Source: Lentilactobacillus curieae (GTDB lineage: Bacteria; Bacillota; Bacilli; Lactobacillales; Lactobacillaceae). Taken from it: a DNA stretch of 64,000 bases. The notes beneath the pieces were generated by a model. That model was not told the DNA's origin, did not search any database, and worked only from the letters and a program-made list of their open reading frames with translations. The stretch spans positions 868,001 to 932,000 of the forward strand of contig NZ_CP018906.1 of the NCBI RefSeq assembly GCF_000785105.2. Direction: 5' to 3'. This document shows, one piece after another, positions 7,556-16,234 of the stretch. The translations under genes and the position numbers were made by a program. Within the stretch, counting starts at the first letter, position 1. Each line of letters begins with the position of its first letter.

Positions 7556-8386
7556 ATGAAGCATAAAAAATTTGCTATTTGGTCTGCTGGGATTGCAGTA
7601 GTTGCCATCTTTGGTTTTGTAGCTGTTAAGTCAACGCTCAGCCCTGATAGCATGCCAGCCGCGGTAACTCAGGTTAAGGGTGAAGTGGCACCAAATCATG
7701 TGTTTCAAACTTATAAATACCCTTATAAGTTACGGCTAAAAGCAAATAGTACCAAACTATTCTCGGCCCCAGCTGGAACACGTGGGGCAAAATATTTAGG
7801 GACGGTTAGCGATAACAAAGTTACTAAGAACATCATGGCAACAAGGCGCTCAGATTTAAATGGAAGTGCCAAAACAGGTTACATTAAGTTTAAGGATAAG
7901 GCACACACGTACTGGGTAAGCGCTCAGCAAGTTAGTTTCCGAGATTTGAACGCATTAGCCGGAAACAATGCTAAGGTTGAAACGGCCATCAAAGCTGGTT
8001 TGAAACTAGTAGGTCATTCAGGATATGATTATGGTGGTGGCAGAAATATAGCTGATGTGAAACACCATAAGTTTGATTGTTCTTCTTTTGTTAGGTATTG
8101 CTATAGTAAGGCCGGAATTACGTTGGGCGATTTAAGCAGCGTTACGACGTATACTTTGGTTGAAATGGGACAACCTGAAAAATTTAAAAACTTAAAGCGT
8201 GGAGATCTATTTTTCTTCACCAACTCTAAGGGTCAGGTCAACTCGCACGTGGCGATGTACCTCGGTAACAACCTATTTTTACATGACCACAGGCAGTCTG
8301 ATACGGGTGGCGTCGGCATTTCTACGCTAAACGCTCCAAGTTGGCGTAAAGAGACAAATGGAACGGTTAGAAGAATTGCTGTTTAA
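7556..8386 (+). CDS. Secreted NlpC/P60 peptidoglycan hydrolase
   Basis: 276 residues. An N-terminal hydrophobic segment (about 6-26) would export or anchor it. A middle SH3-like region (about 55-125) probably binds the wall. The C-terminal NlpC/P60 domain (about 140-276) has the catalytic cysteine in KFDCSSFVRY (Cys175), a histidine in NSHVAMYLG and a polar residue in FLHDHR. Such enzymes cut peptide stems of peptidoglycan, often at gamma-D-Glu-diamino acid bonds. The ribosome site is GGGGG. It stands alone between brnQ and hxlA. The exact bond is unknown. Confidence 0.85.
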   Translation: MKHKKFAIWSAGIAVVAIFGFVAVKSTLSPDSMPAAVTQVKGEVAPNHVFQTYKYPYKLRLKANSTKLFSAPAGTRGAKYLGTVSDNKVTKNIMATRRSDLNGSAKTGYIKFKDKAHTYWVSAQQVSFRDLNALAGNNAKVETAIKAGLKLVGHSGYDYGGGRNIADVKHHKFDCSSFVRYCYSKAGITLGDLSSVTTYTLVEMGQPEKFKNLKRGDLFFFTNSKGQVNSHVAMYLGNNLFLHDHRQSDTGGVGISTLNAPSWRKETNGTVRRIAV

Positions 8387-8499
8387 AAAATGCTTGTTAA
8401 ATGTAAGCAATGAGTTTAAAATGTCCCCTATCGCTCAAAAAATAATATATAATTTGGCTGGTACGGAGATAGGTAAGCTGTTTACTAGGAGGATTTACA

Positions 8500-9132
8500 A
8501 TGAAATTACAATTAGCAATCGACTTGGAAGATGTTGACGGTGCAATTAAGTTAATTGAAAAGACTAAAGATAGTGTTGATATCTTTGAATACGGAACACC
8601 ATTAGTAATTAACTTTGGTTTGGAAGGTCTCAAGAAAGTTCGCGAAGCATTCCCCGATATTACATTACTCGCTGATTTGAAAATCATGGACGTGGCTTCA
8701 TATGAAGTTGAACAAGCCTTCAAGTATGGCGCTGATATCACAACGATTCTAGCAGCTGCTGAAGACCAGTCCATCAAGGATGCAGTTAAAGCTGCCCACG
8801 ATGCTGGCAAAGAATTATTAGTCGATATGATTGGAATTCATGATTTAGCTAAACGTGCTAAAGAAGTTGACGCCATGGGCGCAGATTACATTGGTACTCA
8901 CACAGGATATGATTTACAAGCACTTGGTGAAACGCCATTTGAGGCATTTAATACGATTAAAGAAAACGTAATTACTACTAAAACTGCGGTTGCCGGTGGA
9001 ATCAAGGTTGATACTGCAGAAAAGATTATTGCGGCAGGCCCAGACCTATTAATCGTTGGTGGTGGAATATCTACTGTAGATGATCCAGCTGCTGCAGCTA
9101 AGCAAATCAAGGCAATGATGCCTAAGGATTAA
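8500..9132 (+). CDS. hxlA: 3-hexulose-6-phosphate synthase
   Basis: Joins formaldehyde and ribulose 5-phosphate to hexulose 6-phosphate, or runs in reverse to supply ribulose 5-phosphate. 210 residues, the usual length, in the orotidine-phosphate-decarboxylase superfamily barrel: LAIDLED at the start, LADLKIMDVASYE near residue 66 with the active-site Asp-x-Lys-x-x-Asp, and GGIKVDTA and IVGGGI in the phosphate-binding end. The ribosome site is AGGAGG. It is followed 14 bases later by its partner hxlB. In lactobacilli the role may be pentose-phosphate supply or formaldehyde removal; the sequence does not decide. Confidence 0.92.
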   Translation: MKLQLAIDLEDVDGAIKLIEKTKDSVDIFEYGTPLVINFGLEGLKKVREAFPDITLLADLKIMDVASYEVEQAFKYGADITTILAAAEDQSIKDAVKAAHDAGKELLVDMIGIHDLAKRAKEVDAMGADYIGTHTGYDLQALGETPFEAFNTIKENVITTKTAVAGGIKVDTAEKIIAAGPDLLIVGGGISTVDDPAAAAKQIKAMMPKD

Positions 9133-9146
9133 GAGGAGTTGTCTGA

Positions 9147-9680
9147 ATGGATAATTATTGGTCAAAAATAATTGGTGAGCTCAATCAGGTTGATGTCACT
9201 GTTGATGATAAGTTTGTTGACTTTATCCATGATGCCAACAGAATTTTTGTAATTGGAGCCGGTAGATCAGGATTAGCAATCAAAGCTTTTGCGATGCGGC
9301 TATCCCAATTAGGTAAGCAAGCGTTTGTGGTTGGCGAAACTACTAACCCGCCAATTACTGAGGGAGATGTTATAGTGGTTGCTTCTGGATCCGGAACCAC
9401 TGCACAGGCAGTCATGCTTGCTCAAAAAGCTCAAACGGTTGGCGCTAAAGTTGGACTAATTACAACTAGTCGCGATACGCCTTTAACGGAAATTGCTGAA
9501 CAGGTTGTTTTCCTAGGTGGTAAGGCGAAGTACGAAGAAAATTCAACAACTGTTCAGCCAATGGGTTCATTGTTTGAACAGTCGGTATTCCTTTATGGAG
9601 ATGCATTTGTGCTTGGTTATATGGAAAAATTCTCCATTACAGAATCAGAGATGCAACAACGACACGCAAATTTAGAATAG
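9147..9680 (+). CDS. hxlB: 6-phospho-3-hexuloisomerase
   Basis: Isomerises hexulose 6-phosphate to fructose 6-phosphate, completing the ribulose-monophosphate pair with hxlA. 177 residues forming one SIS domain: FVIGAGRSGLAIKAFAMRLSQ near residue 30, VASGSGTTAQ near 80, and the late MGSLFEQ segment that carries the catalytic glutamate. The ribosome site is AAGAGGAG, 14 bases after hxlA, and a strong terminator follows, so this is a two-gene operon. Length and motifs fit the family with nothing missing. Confidence 0.92.
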   Translation: MDNYWSKIIGELNQVDVTVDDKFVDFIHDANRIFVIGAGRSGLAIKAFAMRLSQLGKQAFVVGETTNPPITEGDVIVVASGSGTTAQAVMLAQKAQTVGAKVGLITTSRDTPLTEIAEQVVFLGGKAKYEENSTTVQPMGSLFEQSVFLYGDAFVLGYMEKFSITESEMQQRHANLE

Positions 9681-9700
9681 TGAATAGTTTTAAATGTAAA

Positions 9701-9739
9701 AGTCTGTACTATCAGCTAAACTGATGGTACAGACTTTTT
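9701..9739 (+). terminator. Terminator of hxlAB
   Basis: AGTCTGTACTATCAG (9701-9715) / CTGATGGTACAGACT (9721-9735), loop CTAAA, five T. Confidence 0.9.
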
Positions 9740-9814
9740 GGGTTTCTATCCTTAAAATAATAATTGTGGTATAACTAAAGGGATGTTAAGTTGCTTAAAC
9801 AAGGAGATGCATGT

Positions 9815-10027
9815 ATGTCAGTAAAAGTTCGTCATCTGTTTGGACTCGCGGCGATCATTTGTTTTTTAATTGCGGCCGCAATCTGGTTTGTCCATTTTCA
9901 AAGCCATACGGTAGAACAACTAATGCCAGTTATTGGGCATAATCGGCCAAATGGTGCGTTTGGCTGGTCATTAGTTATTGGAGTAATTCTACTAATTATC
10001 CCTAACTTCTTTTCGAAACAAAAGTAA
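9815..10027 (+). CDS. Small membrane protein, 70 residues, unknown
   Basis: The ATG at 9815 has ribosome site AAGGAG eight bases upstream; an in-frame TTG at 9791 lies before that site and is less likely. Two hydrophobic segments (about 9-27 and 50-66) flank a short polar loop, and the protein ends in FFSKQK, giving a two-pass membrane protein. I do not recognise a family. It sits alone between hxlAB and the convergent response regulator. Confidence 0.7.
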   Translation: MSVKVRHLFGLAAIICFLIAAAIWFVHFQSHTVEQLMPVIGHNRPNGAFGWSLVIGVILLIIPNFFSKQK

Positions 10028-10038
10028 GAATACATAAT

Positions 10039-10737
10039 TTAATTGCCAAACATATACCCGAACCCCCTGATTGTTCTTAACAATCGGGGGCTTTTTGGAT
10101 TGAGTTCGATTTTTTTCCTAAGGTTACTGATGTGAGTGTCAATAATTCTGAGCGTTGCCCCACTTGTATTTTCCCAGACCTCAGCTGCGATTTGTACTCG
10201 GTTCAAAACCACACCCTGGTGCTCCATAAAGAATAACAGAAGTTTATACTCAATGGGGCTGAGCTTAATTGGGTGATTGTCAACTAGCACAGTGAAGGTA
10301 TCCAGATTGATTTTGAGGTTTGCTGTGCTAATGATATTTTGAGATTCGTTCTGTTTGCGGTTAGCAAGCGGAACGTTTTTTTGGTATGCCCACATTTTTT
10401 GGACTAGCCGGTAGCCAATTTCGGAAATGGGCCGTTTATATAGGTAGTCATCAAAATGGTAGTCCATGAAGCACTGTTTGATAAATGAATTTGGGCGATT
10501 TTGTTTATCCAAAATGATGATTGGTCCCACTACTTGGTTTCTAATGAACGAAAGTAATGCTGGATCCGTTGGTAACGGTATGTTACCTAAATCCCAGATA
10601 ATGGCAAAACAGGTTTTGATCAGCTCAAATGAAAACGAGTTTGTTGTTTTCATAAGGATATGAAAACTATTAAGTTCGCTTTCAATCTGTTGCTGTAATT
10701 TTAAATCTGAACTTATTAATAAAACATCGGCTACCAT
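10039..10737 (-). CDS. OmpR/PhoB-type response regulator, orphan, next to pst
   Basis: 232 residues: receiver domain (about 1-118) and winged-helix DNA-binding domain (about 135-232, ending in TIRGFGYMF). The receiver keeps Asp49 in IIWDLG and a lysine in LYKRP, but the acidic pocket is reduced to SSD at residues 9-11. The ATG at 10737 follows GGAGGG; an upstream frame to 10818 lacks a ribosome site. It is divergent from pstS, with TTTACA repeats between them like Bacillus PhoP boxes, so I infer it controls phosphate uptake. No histidine kinase gene is in the window. Confidence 0.85.
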   Translation of the reverse strand: MVADVLLISSDLKLQQQIESELNSFHILMKTTNSFSFELIKTCFAIIWDLGNIPLPTDPALLSFIRNQVVGPIIILDKQNRPNSFIKQCFMDYHFDDYLYKRPISEIGYRLVQKMWAYQKNVPLANRKQNESQNIISTANLKINLDTFTVLVDNHPIKLSPIEYKLLLFFMEHQGVVLNRVQIAAEVWENTSGATLRIIDTHISNLRKKIELNPKSPRLLRTIRGFGYMFGN

Positions 10738-10806
10738 GGCTGTCCCTCCGCTAAATGTTTTTTCCTCACCATAGTTATCCCATATATAAAACAGAAATTG
10801 GGCGAA

Positions 10807-10860
10807 TTTACGATACATTTACAAAAACAAAACTTGATATTTACATTGCCTTGATATATT
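10807..10860 (+). promoter_or_regulatory. PhoP-like direct repeats and promoter of pstS
   Basis: TTTACG (10807-10812), TTTACA (10818-10823) and TTTACA (10840-10845) fall on an 11-base register (steps of 11 and 22), as in Bacillus PhoP boxes. A -10-like TATATT is at 10855-10860, nine bases after the last repeat. Another TTTACA off register is at 10897-10902. Confidence 0.6.
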
Positions 10861-10918
10861 AAAACCGTACTCAAGAGCAGTACACAAAACTTGGGATTTA
10901 CATTTAGGAGGAAATATC

Positions 10919-11809
10919 ATGAAAAAGAAGTCACTAGTTTCTGTCGCAATCGCATTTTCAGCACTTGGGGTAATTTTAGCTGGGTGTGGTTCTAGTGCAT
11001 CAAAGTCTTCTTCATCTCAATCTGCTAACGCCAAGGTAACGGCGGTTGGCTCGACTGCTTTGCAACCATTAGTTGAACAAGCAGCATCTAACTATCAAAA
11101 GGCAAACAAGGGTGCCAATATCACCGTTCAAGGTGGTGGTTCAGGAACAGGGCTTAGCCAGGTTGCAACCGGTGCTGTCGCAATCGGAAACTCAGATATC
11201 TTTGCTGAGCAACAAGCAGGAATCAAGGCCAATAAGCTAGTTGATCATCAAGTTGCCGTGGTTGGTATGGCACCAGTTGTAAATAAATCTGCTGGGGTTT
11301 CTAACTTATCAATGAGTCAACTTAAAGGAATTTTCACTGGTAAGTTCACAAACTGGAAACAAGTTGGCGGTAAAAACGAAAAGATTACCGTTGTGAACCG
11401 GGCACAAGGATCAGGAACTCGGGCAACATTTGAGGGCGCAGTCCTTGAAGGAGCTAAAGCAGTTAAATCTCAAGAACAAGATTCCAATGGTACTGTTCAA
11501 AAGATCGTTTCAAGCACCCCAGGAACCATTAGTTACCTTGCATTTTCATACATTAATAAGAAACTCGAACCAGTGTCGATTGATCATGTAAAACCAGTTG
11601 ATAAGAATGTAACTAATAACAAGTGGAAAATCTGGTCATATGAACACATGTACACACCAAAGGCTAAAACAAACAAGACAGCCAACAAGTTTATCAAGTA
11701 TGTTCTATCAGACAAGGTTCAAAAAGGATTGGTTCAAAAACTTGGTTACATTAGCATTCACGATATGAAGGTTCAAAAGAATGCTAAAAATGTAGTAACT
11801 GAGAAGTAA
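10919..11809 (+). CDS. pstS: Phosphate ABC transporter, substrate-binding lipoprotein
   Basis: Binds phosphate outside the cell and delivers it to PstCA. 296 residues with a lipoprotein signal ending ILAGCGSS (lipid cysteine about residue 23), then a Ser/Lys-rich linker and the binding domain. Phosphate-contact motifs seen are VGSTALQP near residue 42 and RAQGSGTRATFE near 161. The ribosome site is AGGAGG. First gene of a six-gene operon; a short hairpin in the 57-base gap to pstC may adjust the ratio of binding protein to channel. Confidence 0.95.
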   Translation: MKKKSLVSVAIAFSALGVILAGCGSSASKSSSSQSANAKVTAVGSTALQPLVEQAASNYQKANKGANITVQGGGSGTGLSQVATGAVAIGNSDIFAEQQAGIKANKLVDHQVAVVGMAPVVNKSAGVSNLSMSQLKGIFTGKFTNWKQVGGKNEKITVVNRAQGSGTRATFEGAVLEGAKAVKSQEQDSNGTVQKIVSSTPGTISYLAFSYINKKLEPVSIDHVKPVDKNVTNNKWKIWSYEHMYTPKAKTNKTANKFIKYVLSDKVQKGLVQKLGYISIHDMKVQKNAKNVVTEK

Positions 11810-11866
11810 TCAATAGAAGCTTTGGTCTGAATTGAGATCGAAGCTTTTTATTTCAGGAGGGTAAGC

Positions 11867-12790
11867 ATGGATGAAATCAAGGAAAAATTGACCCGTTCAT
11901 CTAAAGCGACAAGACAGGACTACTTTGGAAAAGCAATCAGCTACGTATGTATTGCACTAGTTGGCTTATTGGTAATTTCAATTTTGTACTTCATCGCAAC
12001 TAGAGGAATTGCAACGTTCACTGTTAATCACGCTAGTATTACTGATTTTTTAACGAAAACTAATTGGAATCCAGGAATGCTCGATAGTAAAGGGAAACCA
12101 GAAATTGGTGCACTACCGATGATCGTAACCTCATTTAGTGTCACGATTCTTGCAGCATTGGTGGCCACCCCCTTTGCATTAGCAGTCGCAATCTTTATGA
12201 CAGAAATTGCGCCGCAAAGAGGTTCGCGATTTTTACAACCAGTAATTGAATTACTGGTGGGGATTCCGTCGGTTGTTTATGGATTTATTGGATTAACGGT
12301 GGTCGTTCCGGCAATCCGCCACGTTGCTGGAGGTACTGGTTTCGGGATTTTAGCCGGGACCGTCGTCCTATTCGTTATGGTATTACCTACCATTACGTCG
12401 CTTTGTGTGGACAGCATCAAAGCGGTGCCCTTGTACTTTCGTTCAGCTTCATTAGCTCTGGGGGCAACTAGGTGGCAGACCACCTATAAGGTTGTTCTCC
12501 GGGCGGCAACTCCTGGAATTTTGACTGCAATTATTTTTGGAATGGCAAGAGCGTTTGGTGAGGCACTTGCAGTTCAAATGGTGATTGGTAATGCAGCAAT
12601 TATGCCAAAGGGTTTAATTTCACCAGCATCAACGCTGACTAGTCAGTTGACAAGTGAAATTGGTAACACAACTTTAGGAACGTTACCAAACAATGCCCTG
12701 TGGTCATTGGCGCTAGTCTTACTGTTTATGTCACTTGTTTTTAACATTATCGTTAGGTTTATCGGGAAGCGAGGTCAGATGAAAAAATGA
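11867..12790 (+). CDS. pstC: Phosphate ABC transporter permease
   Basis: One of two membrane subunits of the phosphate importer. 307 residues with about six membrane segments. The conserved coupling loop is SASLALGATRWQTTYKVVLRAATPGI near residue 190, followed by GMARAFGEALAVQMVIGN. The ribosome site is GGAGGG. Its end overlaps pstA by four bases (ATGA), so the two are coupled in translation. Confidence 0.95.
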   Translation: MDEIKEKLTRSSKATRQDYFGKAISYVCIALVGLLVISILYFIATRGIATFTVNHASITDFLTKTNWNPGMLDSKGKPEIGALPMIVTSFSVTILAALVATPFALAVAIFMTEIAPQRGSRFLQPVIELLVGIPSVVYGFIGLTVVVPAIRHVAGGTGFGILAGTVVLFVMVLPTITSLCVDSIKAVPLYFRSASLALGATRWQTTYKVVLRAATPGILTAIIFGMARAFGEALAVQMVIGNAAIMPKGLISPASTLTSQLTSEIGNTTLGTLPNNALWSLALVLLFMSLVFNIIVRFIGKRGQMKK

Positions 12791-13674
12791 ATCCTAAAAC
12801 TAGTAATAACGTAGCGACTGGAATCATTATGGCCTTGGTTGGGATTGTGGTGCTGATACTGGCCGGAATTCTTGGCTATATTCTATATGCAGGAATACCA
12901 CACATGTCATGGCACTTTTTGACCTCTGCCTCTCAGTCCTTTAAAGCTGGCGGTGGAATCCGTGATCAATTATTTAATTCACTTTACCTGTTGGTTCTCA
13001 CTTTGATAATTTCGTTTCCGATTGCTTTGGGATCGGGAATTTATCTTTCTGAATACGCAGCTGATAATTGGTTTACCGGAATTATTCGAACCGCAATTGA
13101 AGTTCTAAGCTCATTGCCTTCAGTAGTTGTTGGATTGTTTGGCTACCTGCTATTTGTTATTCAATTTAAAATGGGGTTTTCGATTTTAGCCGGGGCCATT
13201 GCCCTTACGTTTTTTAACCTACCGCTACTTACAAGAAATATTGAAGAATCCCTCTCTGACGTTTCCGATTTACAGCGTGAGGCTGGGTTATCGCTCGGGT
13301 TATCAAATTGGAAAACCATCACCGGAATTGTGCTACCTGCTGCATTGCCCGGTATTCTAACTGGAATCATTTTAAGTGCTGGACGGGTATTTGGGGAAGC
13401 GGCTGCTTTGATTTATACCGCGGGACAAAGTTCTCCCGTGGTCAACTATGGCGACTTCAATCCAATGTCAGCAGATAGTTTTCTGAATCCGTTCAGGCCA
13501 GCGGAAACTTTAGCGGTTCACATCTGGAAGGTTAATACAGAAGCAGTTACCCCTGACGCACTTTCCATTTCTGCAGGTTCTTCAGCGGTTTTAATCATCG
13601 TAATCCTGTTGTTTAACCTATTAGCTCGGTGGGCAGGTAAACGACTCTATAACAAAATGACGGCAACGAAGTAG
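12787..13674 (+). CDS. pstA: Phosphate ABC transporter permease
   Basis: Second membrane subunit. 295 residues, about six membrane segments; the coupling loop REAGLSLGLSNWKTITGIVLPAALPGI is near residue 165 and GRVFGEAAALIYTAG follows. It starts inside the end of pstC (ATGA overlap) and ends nine bases before the pstB1 start. Normal length for the family. Confidence 0.95.
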   Translation: MNPKTSNNVATGIIMALVGIVVLILAGILGYILYAGIPHMSWHFLTSASQSFKAGGGIRDQLFNSLYLLVLTLIISFPIALGSGIYLSEYAADNWFTGIIRTAIEVLSSLPSVVVGLFGYLLFVIQFKMGFSILAGAIALTFFNLPLLTRNIEESLSDVSDLQREAGLSLGLSNWKTITGIVLPAALPGILTGIILSAGRVFGEAAALIYTAGQSSPVVNYGDFNPMSADSFLNPFRPAETLAVHIWKVNTEAVTPDALSISAGSSAVLIIVILLFNLLARWAGKRLYNKMTATK

Positions 13675-13683
13675 GTGAAAAGT

Positions 13684-14478
13684 ATGAAACAGTATGACTT
13701 TGAAGATACTCACATTATTAAATTGAATCGCGAACTTGCAATGGAAACCGAAAACCTGCAAGTGTTCTACGGCAAAAATCACGCAATGCATGATGCCAGC
13801 TTGCAATTTGCAAGGCATCGAATCACAGCTTTGATTGGCGCATCTGGATCTGGAAAGTCCACTTATCTTCGTTGTTTAAACCGAATGAATGATCGGGTAG
13901 CCAACGTGGAAGGTGCAATAATGTACCGAGATACCGATATTAATAACAAGGGCGTGAATGTTTACGAAGTTCGTAAACATATTAGTATGGTATTTCAAAG
14001 ACCCAATCCCTTTGCTAAATCAATTCGTGATAACATTACCTTTGCCTTGAAAAAGAATGGGATCAAAGACAAACAAGTTCTTAACCAAAGAGTTGAGGAA
14101 AGTCTCCGAGCTGCTGCTCTGTGGGATGAAGTCAAAGATGACTTGGACAAGAGTGCGTTAGCTCTATCCGGTGGCCAGGCGCAAAGACTATGCATCGCTA
14201 GGTGCGTTGCAATGAAACCAGATGTCTTGCTTTTAGATGAACCTGCAAGTGCCTTAGACCCAATTTCAACAGCCAAGATTGAGGAAACGTTGCAAAAACT
14301 TCGTGAAGATTATTCGATTATCATTGTGACTCACAATATGCAGCAGGCTTCGAGAATTGCTGATTACACGGCGTTTTTCCACATGGGTCATGTGCTTGAA
14401 TTTGATAAAACTAGCACGCTATTCACAACGCCCCAAGTAAAGGCAACTGAAGACTATATTTCTGGAAACTTTGGCTAA
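13684..14478 (+). CDS. pstB1: Phosphate ABC transporter ATPase, first copy
   Basis: Drives phosphate import by ATP hydrolysis. 264 residues from the ATG at 13684 (ribosome site AGGTG); a GTG nine bases earlier overlaps that site. Walker [10 protein letters not shown], signature [14 protein letters not shown] and Walker [14 protein letters not shown] are intact. It carries about 20 extra N-terminal residues compared with the second copy. The signature (GGQAQ rather than GGQQQ) and the Pro-Ala-Ser after the Walker B differ from pstB2, so the pair is an old duplication, common in lactobacilli. Confidence 0.93.
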   Translation: MKQYDFEDTHIIKLNRELAMETENLQVFYGKNHAMHDASLQFARHRITALIGASGSGKSTYLRCLNRMNDRVANVEGAIMYRDTDINNKGVNVYEVRKHISMVFQRPNPFAKSIRDNITFALKKNGIKDKQVLNQRVEESLRAAALWDEVKDDLDKSALALSGGQAQRLCIARCVAMKPDVLLLDEPASALDPISTAKIEETLQKLREDYSIIIVTHNMQQASRIADYTAFFHMGHVLEFDKTSTLFTTPQVKATEDYISGNFG

Positions 14479-14489
14479 GGGGTGATCAT

Positions 14490-15245
14490 ATGGAAAACGT
14501 AATAACGAGTAGTGCCGTAAAAGTGTTTTACGGTGAAAAGGAAGCCCTTCATGGAATTGACTTAGATATTCCAAAACAGGGGATTACGGCGTTGATTGGT
14601 CCTTCTGGATGCGGTAAGTCGACCTATCTTAGATGTCTTAATCGCATGAATGATCTAGTGCCCAATACGCGAGTGGCGGGTGATATTAGGCTTGATGGGA
14701 CTGATATAAACGATGCTAAAACAGACGTAGTTGAACTTAGACGTCGGGTCGGAATGGTCTTTCAACAACCAAATCCGTTTCCGTTTAGCGTGTATGACAA
14801 CGTTACGTATGGTTTGCGAACCAATGGCAAGTTTAGCAAGGATGAACTAGATGAACGGGTTGAAACTAGTTTAAAACAAGCGGCAATTTGGGACGAAGTA
14901 AAGGATGATTTGAACAAGAATGCCTGGGAATTTTCCGGTGGTCAACAACAACGAATTTGCGTTGCTAGAGTACTGGCAGTTCACCCAGACGTAGTTCTTT
15001 TGGATGAACCAACGAGTGCGCTTGATCCAATTTCTAGCGCAAAAATCGAGGATACATTAATGAATATTCGTGATCAATACACAATCGTAATCGTCACACA
15101 TAATATGCAACAGGCCTCCAGAATATCTGACAAAACTGCGTTTCTACTAAACGGAAACTTAATTGAATATTCGCAAACCAAGAAAATGTTTATCAATCCT
15201 GATAAGCAGGAGACTAGTGACTACCTTAATGGAAAATTTGGTTAG
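14490..15245 (+). CDS. pstB2: Phosphate ABC transporter ATPase, second copy
   Basis: 251 residues with Walker [10 protein letters not shown], signature [14 protein letters not shown] and Walker [14 protein letters not shown], closer to the textbook PstB than the first copy. The two copies may form a heterodimer or serve different conditions; the sequence does not say. The ribosome site is AAGGGGTGA, 11 bases after pstB1. phoU follows eight bases after its stop. Confidence 0.94.
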   Translation: MENVITSSAVKVFYGEKEALHGIDLDIPKQGITALIGPSGCGKSTYLRCLNRMNDLVPNTRVAGDIRLDGTDINDAKTDVVELRRRVGMVFQQPNPFPFSVYDNVTYGLRTNGKFSKDELDERVETSLKQAAIWDEVKDDLNKNAWEFSGGQQQRICVARVLAVHPDVVLLDEPTSALDPISSAKIEDTLMNIRDQYTIVIVTHNMQQASRISDKTAFLLNGNLIEYSQTKKMFINPDKQETSDYLNGKFG

Positions 15246-15253
15246 GAGGCCAG

Positions 15254-15958
15254 ATGATGAGAGCATTATTTGAAGACGAACTAAAGAAACTACACGTTAG
15301 ATTTTCCGAAATGGGAATTAACGTTAGTGAACAAATTTATCGAGCAACTAAAGCATTTGTGGATCATGATAAGCAACTTGCTCAAGAAGTTATCGATTAC
15401 GACAATGAAACTAATGATGATGAGATGGGACTAGAAAAACAGGCACTTGAGTTGATTGCTTTGCAGCAGCCTGTGGCAACTGATTTTAGAGTGATTATTA
15501 GTATTTTAAAGGCATCCTCTGACTTGGAACGGGTTGGGGATCATGCAGTTGGGATTGCGCGAGAGACCATTAGGGAAAAAGGAAGTCAGCGAGTTCCCGA
15601 AATTGAAAACCAAATTAGTAAAATGTCTGACGAAATCCGCGAAATGCTCTCAGGAGTTCTGGATGCGTATGCTGCTAATGACGATGCCAAGGCCACTGCA
15701 GTGGCAAAAAAGGACATCGAAGTTGATAAGCATTACATTGAAATCCGTGATGCAATTACGAAAGCCGTGGCGGGAGACTCTACAACAGCCGCTGCGACAT
15801 CCAGTTACTTACTTGTTATCAAGTTGCTCGAACGAATTGGTGATCATTTGGTCAATATTTCTGAATGGATTGTATATAGTTCAGCGGGTAAAATTGTGGA
15901 GCTCAATCCTGGTAAGTCTGATCCGGAATTGTTAAGTCGAATAATGGGCGGGAAGTAA
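15254..15958 (+). CDS. phoU: Phosphate uptake regulator
   Basis: A helical-bundle protein that restrains Pst transport and usually passes the phosphate signal to a PhoR-type kinase. 234 residues with the two PhoU repeats, each bearing a metal-binding segment: LERVGDHAVGIAR near residue 95 and LERIGDHLVNISEW near residue 194. The ribosome site is AGGAGG; either of two adjacent ATG codons (15254, 15257) could start it. Last gene of the pst operon. No terminator is obvious directly after it; the repeats of the next promoter begin ten bases on. Confidence 0.94.
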   Translation: MMRALFEDELKKLHVRFSEMGINVSEQIYRATKAFVDHDKQLAQEVIDYDNETNDDEMGLEKQALELIALQQPVATDFRVIISILKASSDLERVGDHAVGIARETIREKGSQRVPEIENQISKMSDEIREMLSGVLDAYAANDDAKATAVAKKDIEVDKHYIEIRDAITKAVAGDSTTAAATSSYLLVIKLLERIGDHLVNISEWIVYSSAGKIVELNPGKSDPELLSRIMGGK

Positions 15959-15967
15959 CCGAAAATA

Positions 15968-16027
15968 TTTACTGTCGTTTTACAATTGATTAGCTAGTTT
16001 TTTACATCTATTTGTTACTCTTACATT
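15968..16027 (+). promoter_or_regulatory. Second set of PhoP-like repeats
   Basis: TTTACT (15968-15973), TTTACA (15979-15984) and TTTACA (16001-16006), again with steps of 11 and 22 bases, the same geometry as before pstS. The missing third site reads TTAGCT (15990-15995). Possible -10 boxes are TACTCT (16016-16021) or TACATT (16022-16027). They lie 43 bases before the start of a 33-residue peptide gene. Confidence 0.55.
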
Positions 16028-16048
16028 GTAAGAAAGGGTGTGATTGAA

Positions 16049-16150
16049 ATGGTTGCCGTTATCAGTGAAATTAAACAGACTTCCCCTATTGGTTGGATTA
16101 TTTCAGTAATTGGTTTTTTAACGATTTTGATCTCAATGCTAGTTTATTAA
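16049..16150 (+). CDS. 33-residue membrane peptide, predicted phosphate-responsive
   Basis: ATG at 16049, stop at 16148-16150, ribosome site GAAAGGGTG. A polar start (MVAVISEIKQTSPIGW) leads into one hydrophobic helix of about 18 residues and ends in MLVY. No family is recognised. It has its own PhoP-like repeats and a strong terminator, so it is a free-standing transcription unit rather than phoU read-through. I infer that phosphate starvation switches it on and that it may act on a membrane partner such as Pst or a kinase. Confidence 0.65.
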   Translation: MVAVISEIKQTSPIGWIISVIGFLTILISMLVY

Positions 16151-16174
16151 GTTAGTAAATATGAAAATAAAAAG

Positions 16175-16206
16175 GGCCACTTTCATTAAAATGAAAGTGG
16201 CCTTTT
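16175..16206. terminator. Bidirectional terminator
   Basis: GGCCACTTTCAT (16175-16186) / ATGAAAGTGGCC (16191-16202) with T on the right and A on the left. Serves the 33-residue gene and the convergent deoxyribosyltransferase gene. Confidence 0.9.
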
Positions 16207-16234
16207 CGTTTTCAAAGCAACGCTAATATTTAGT

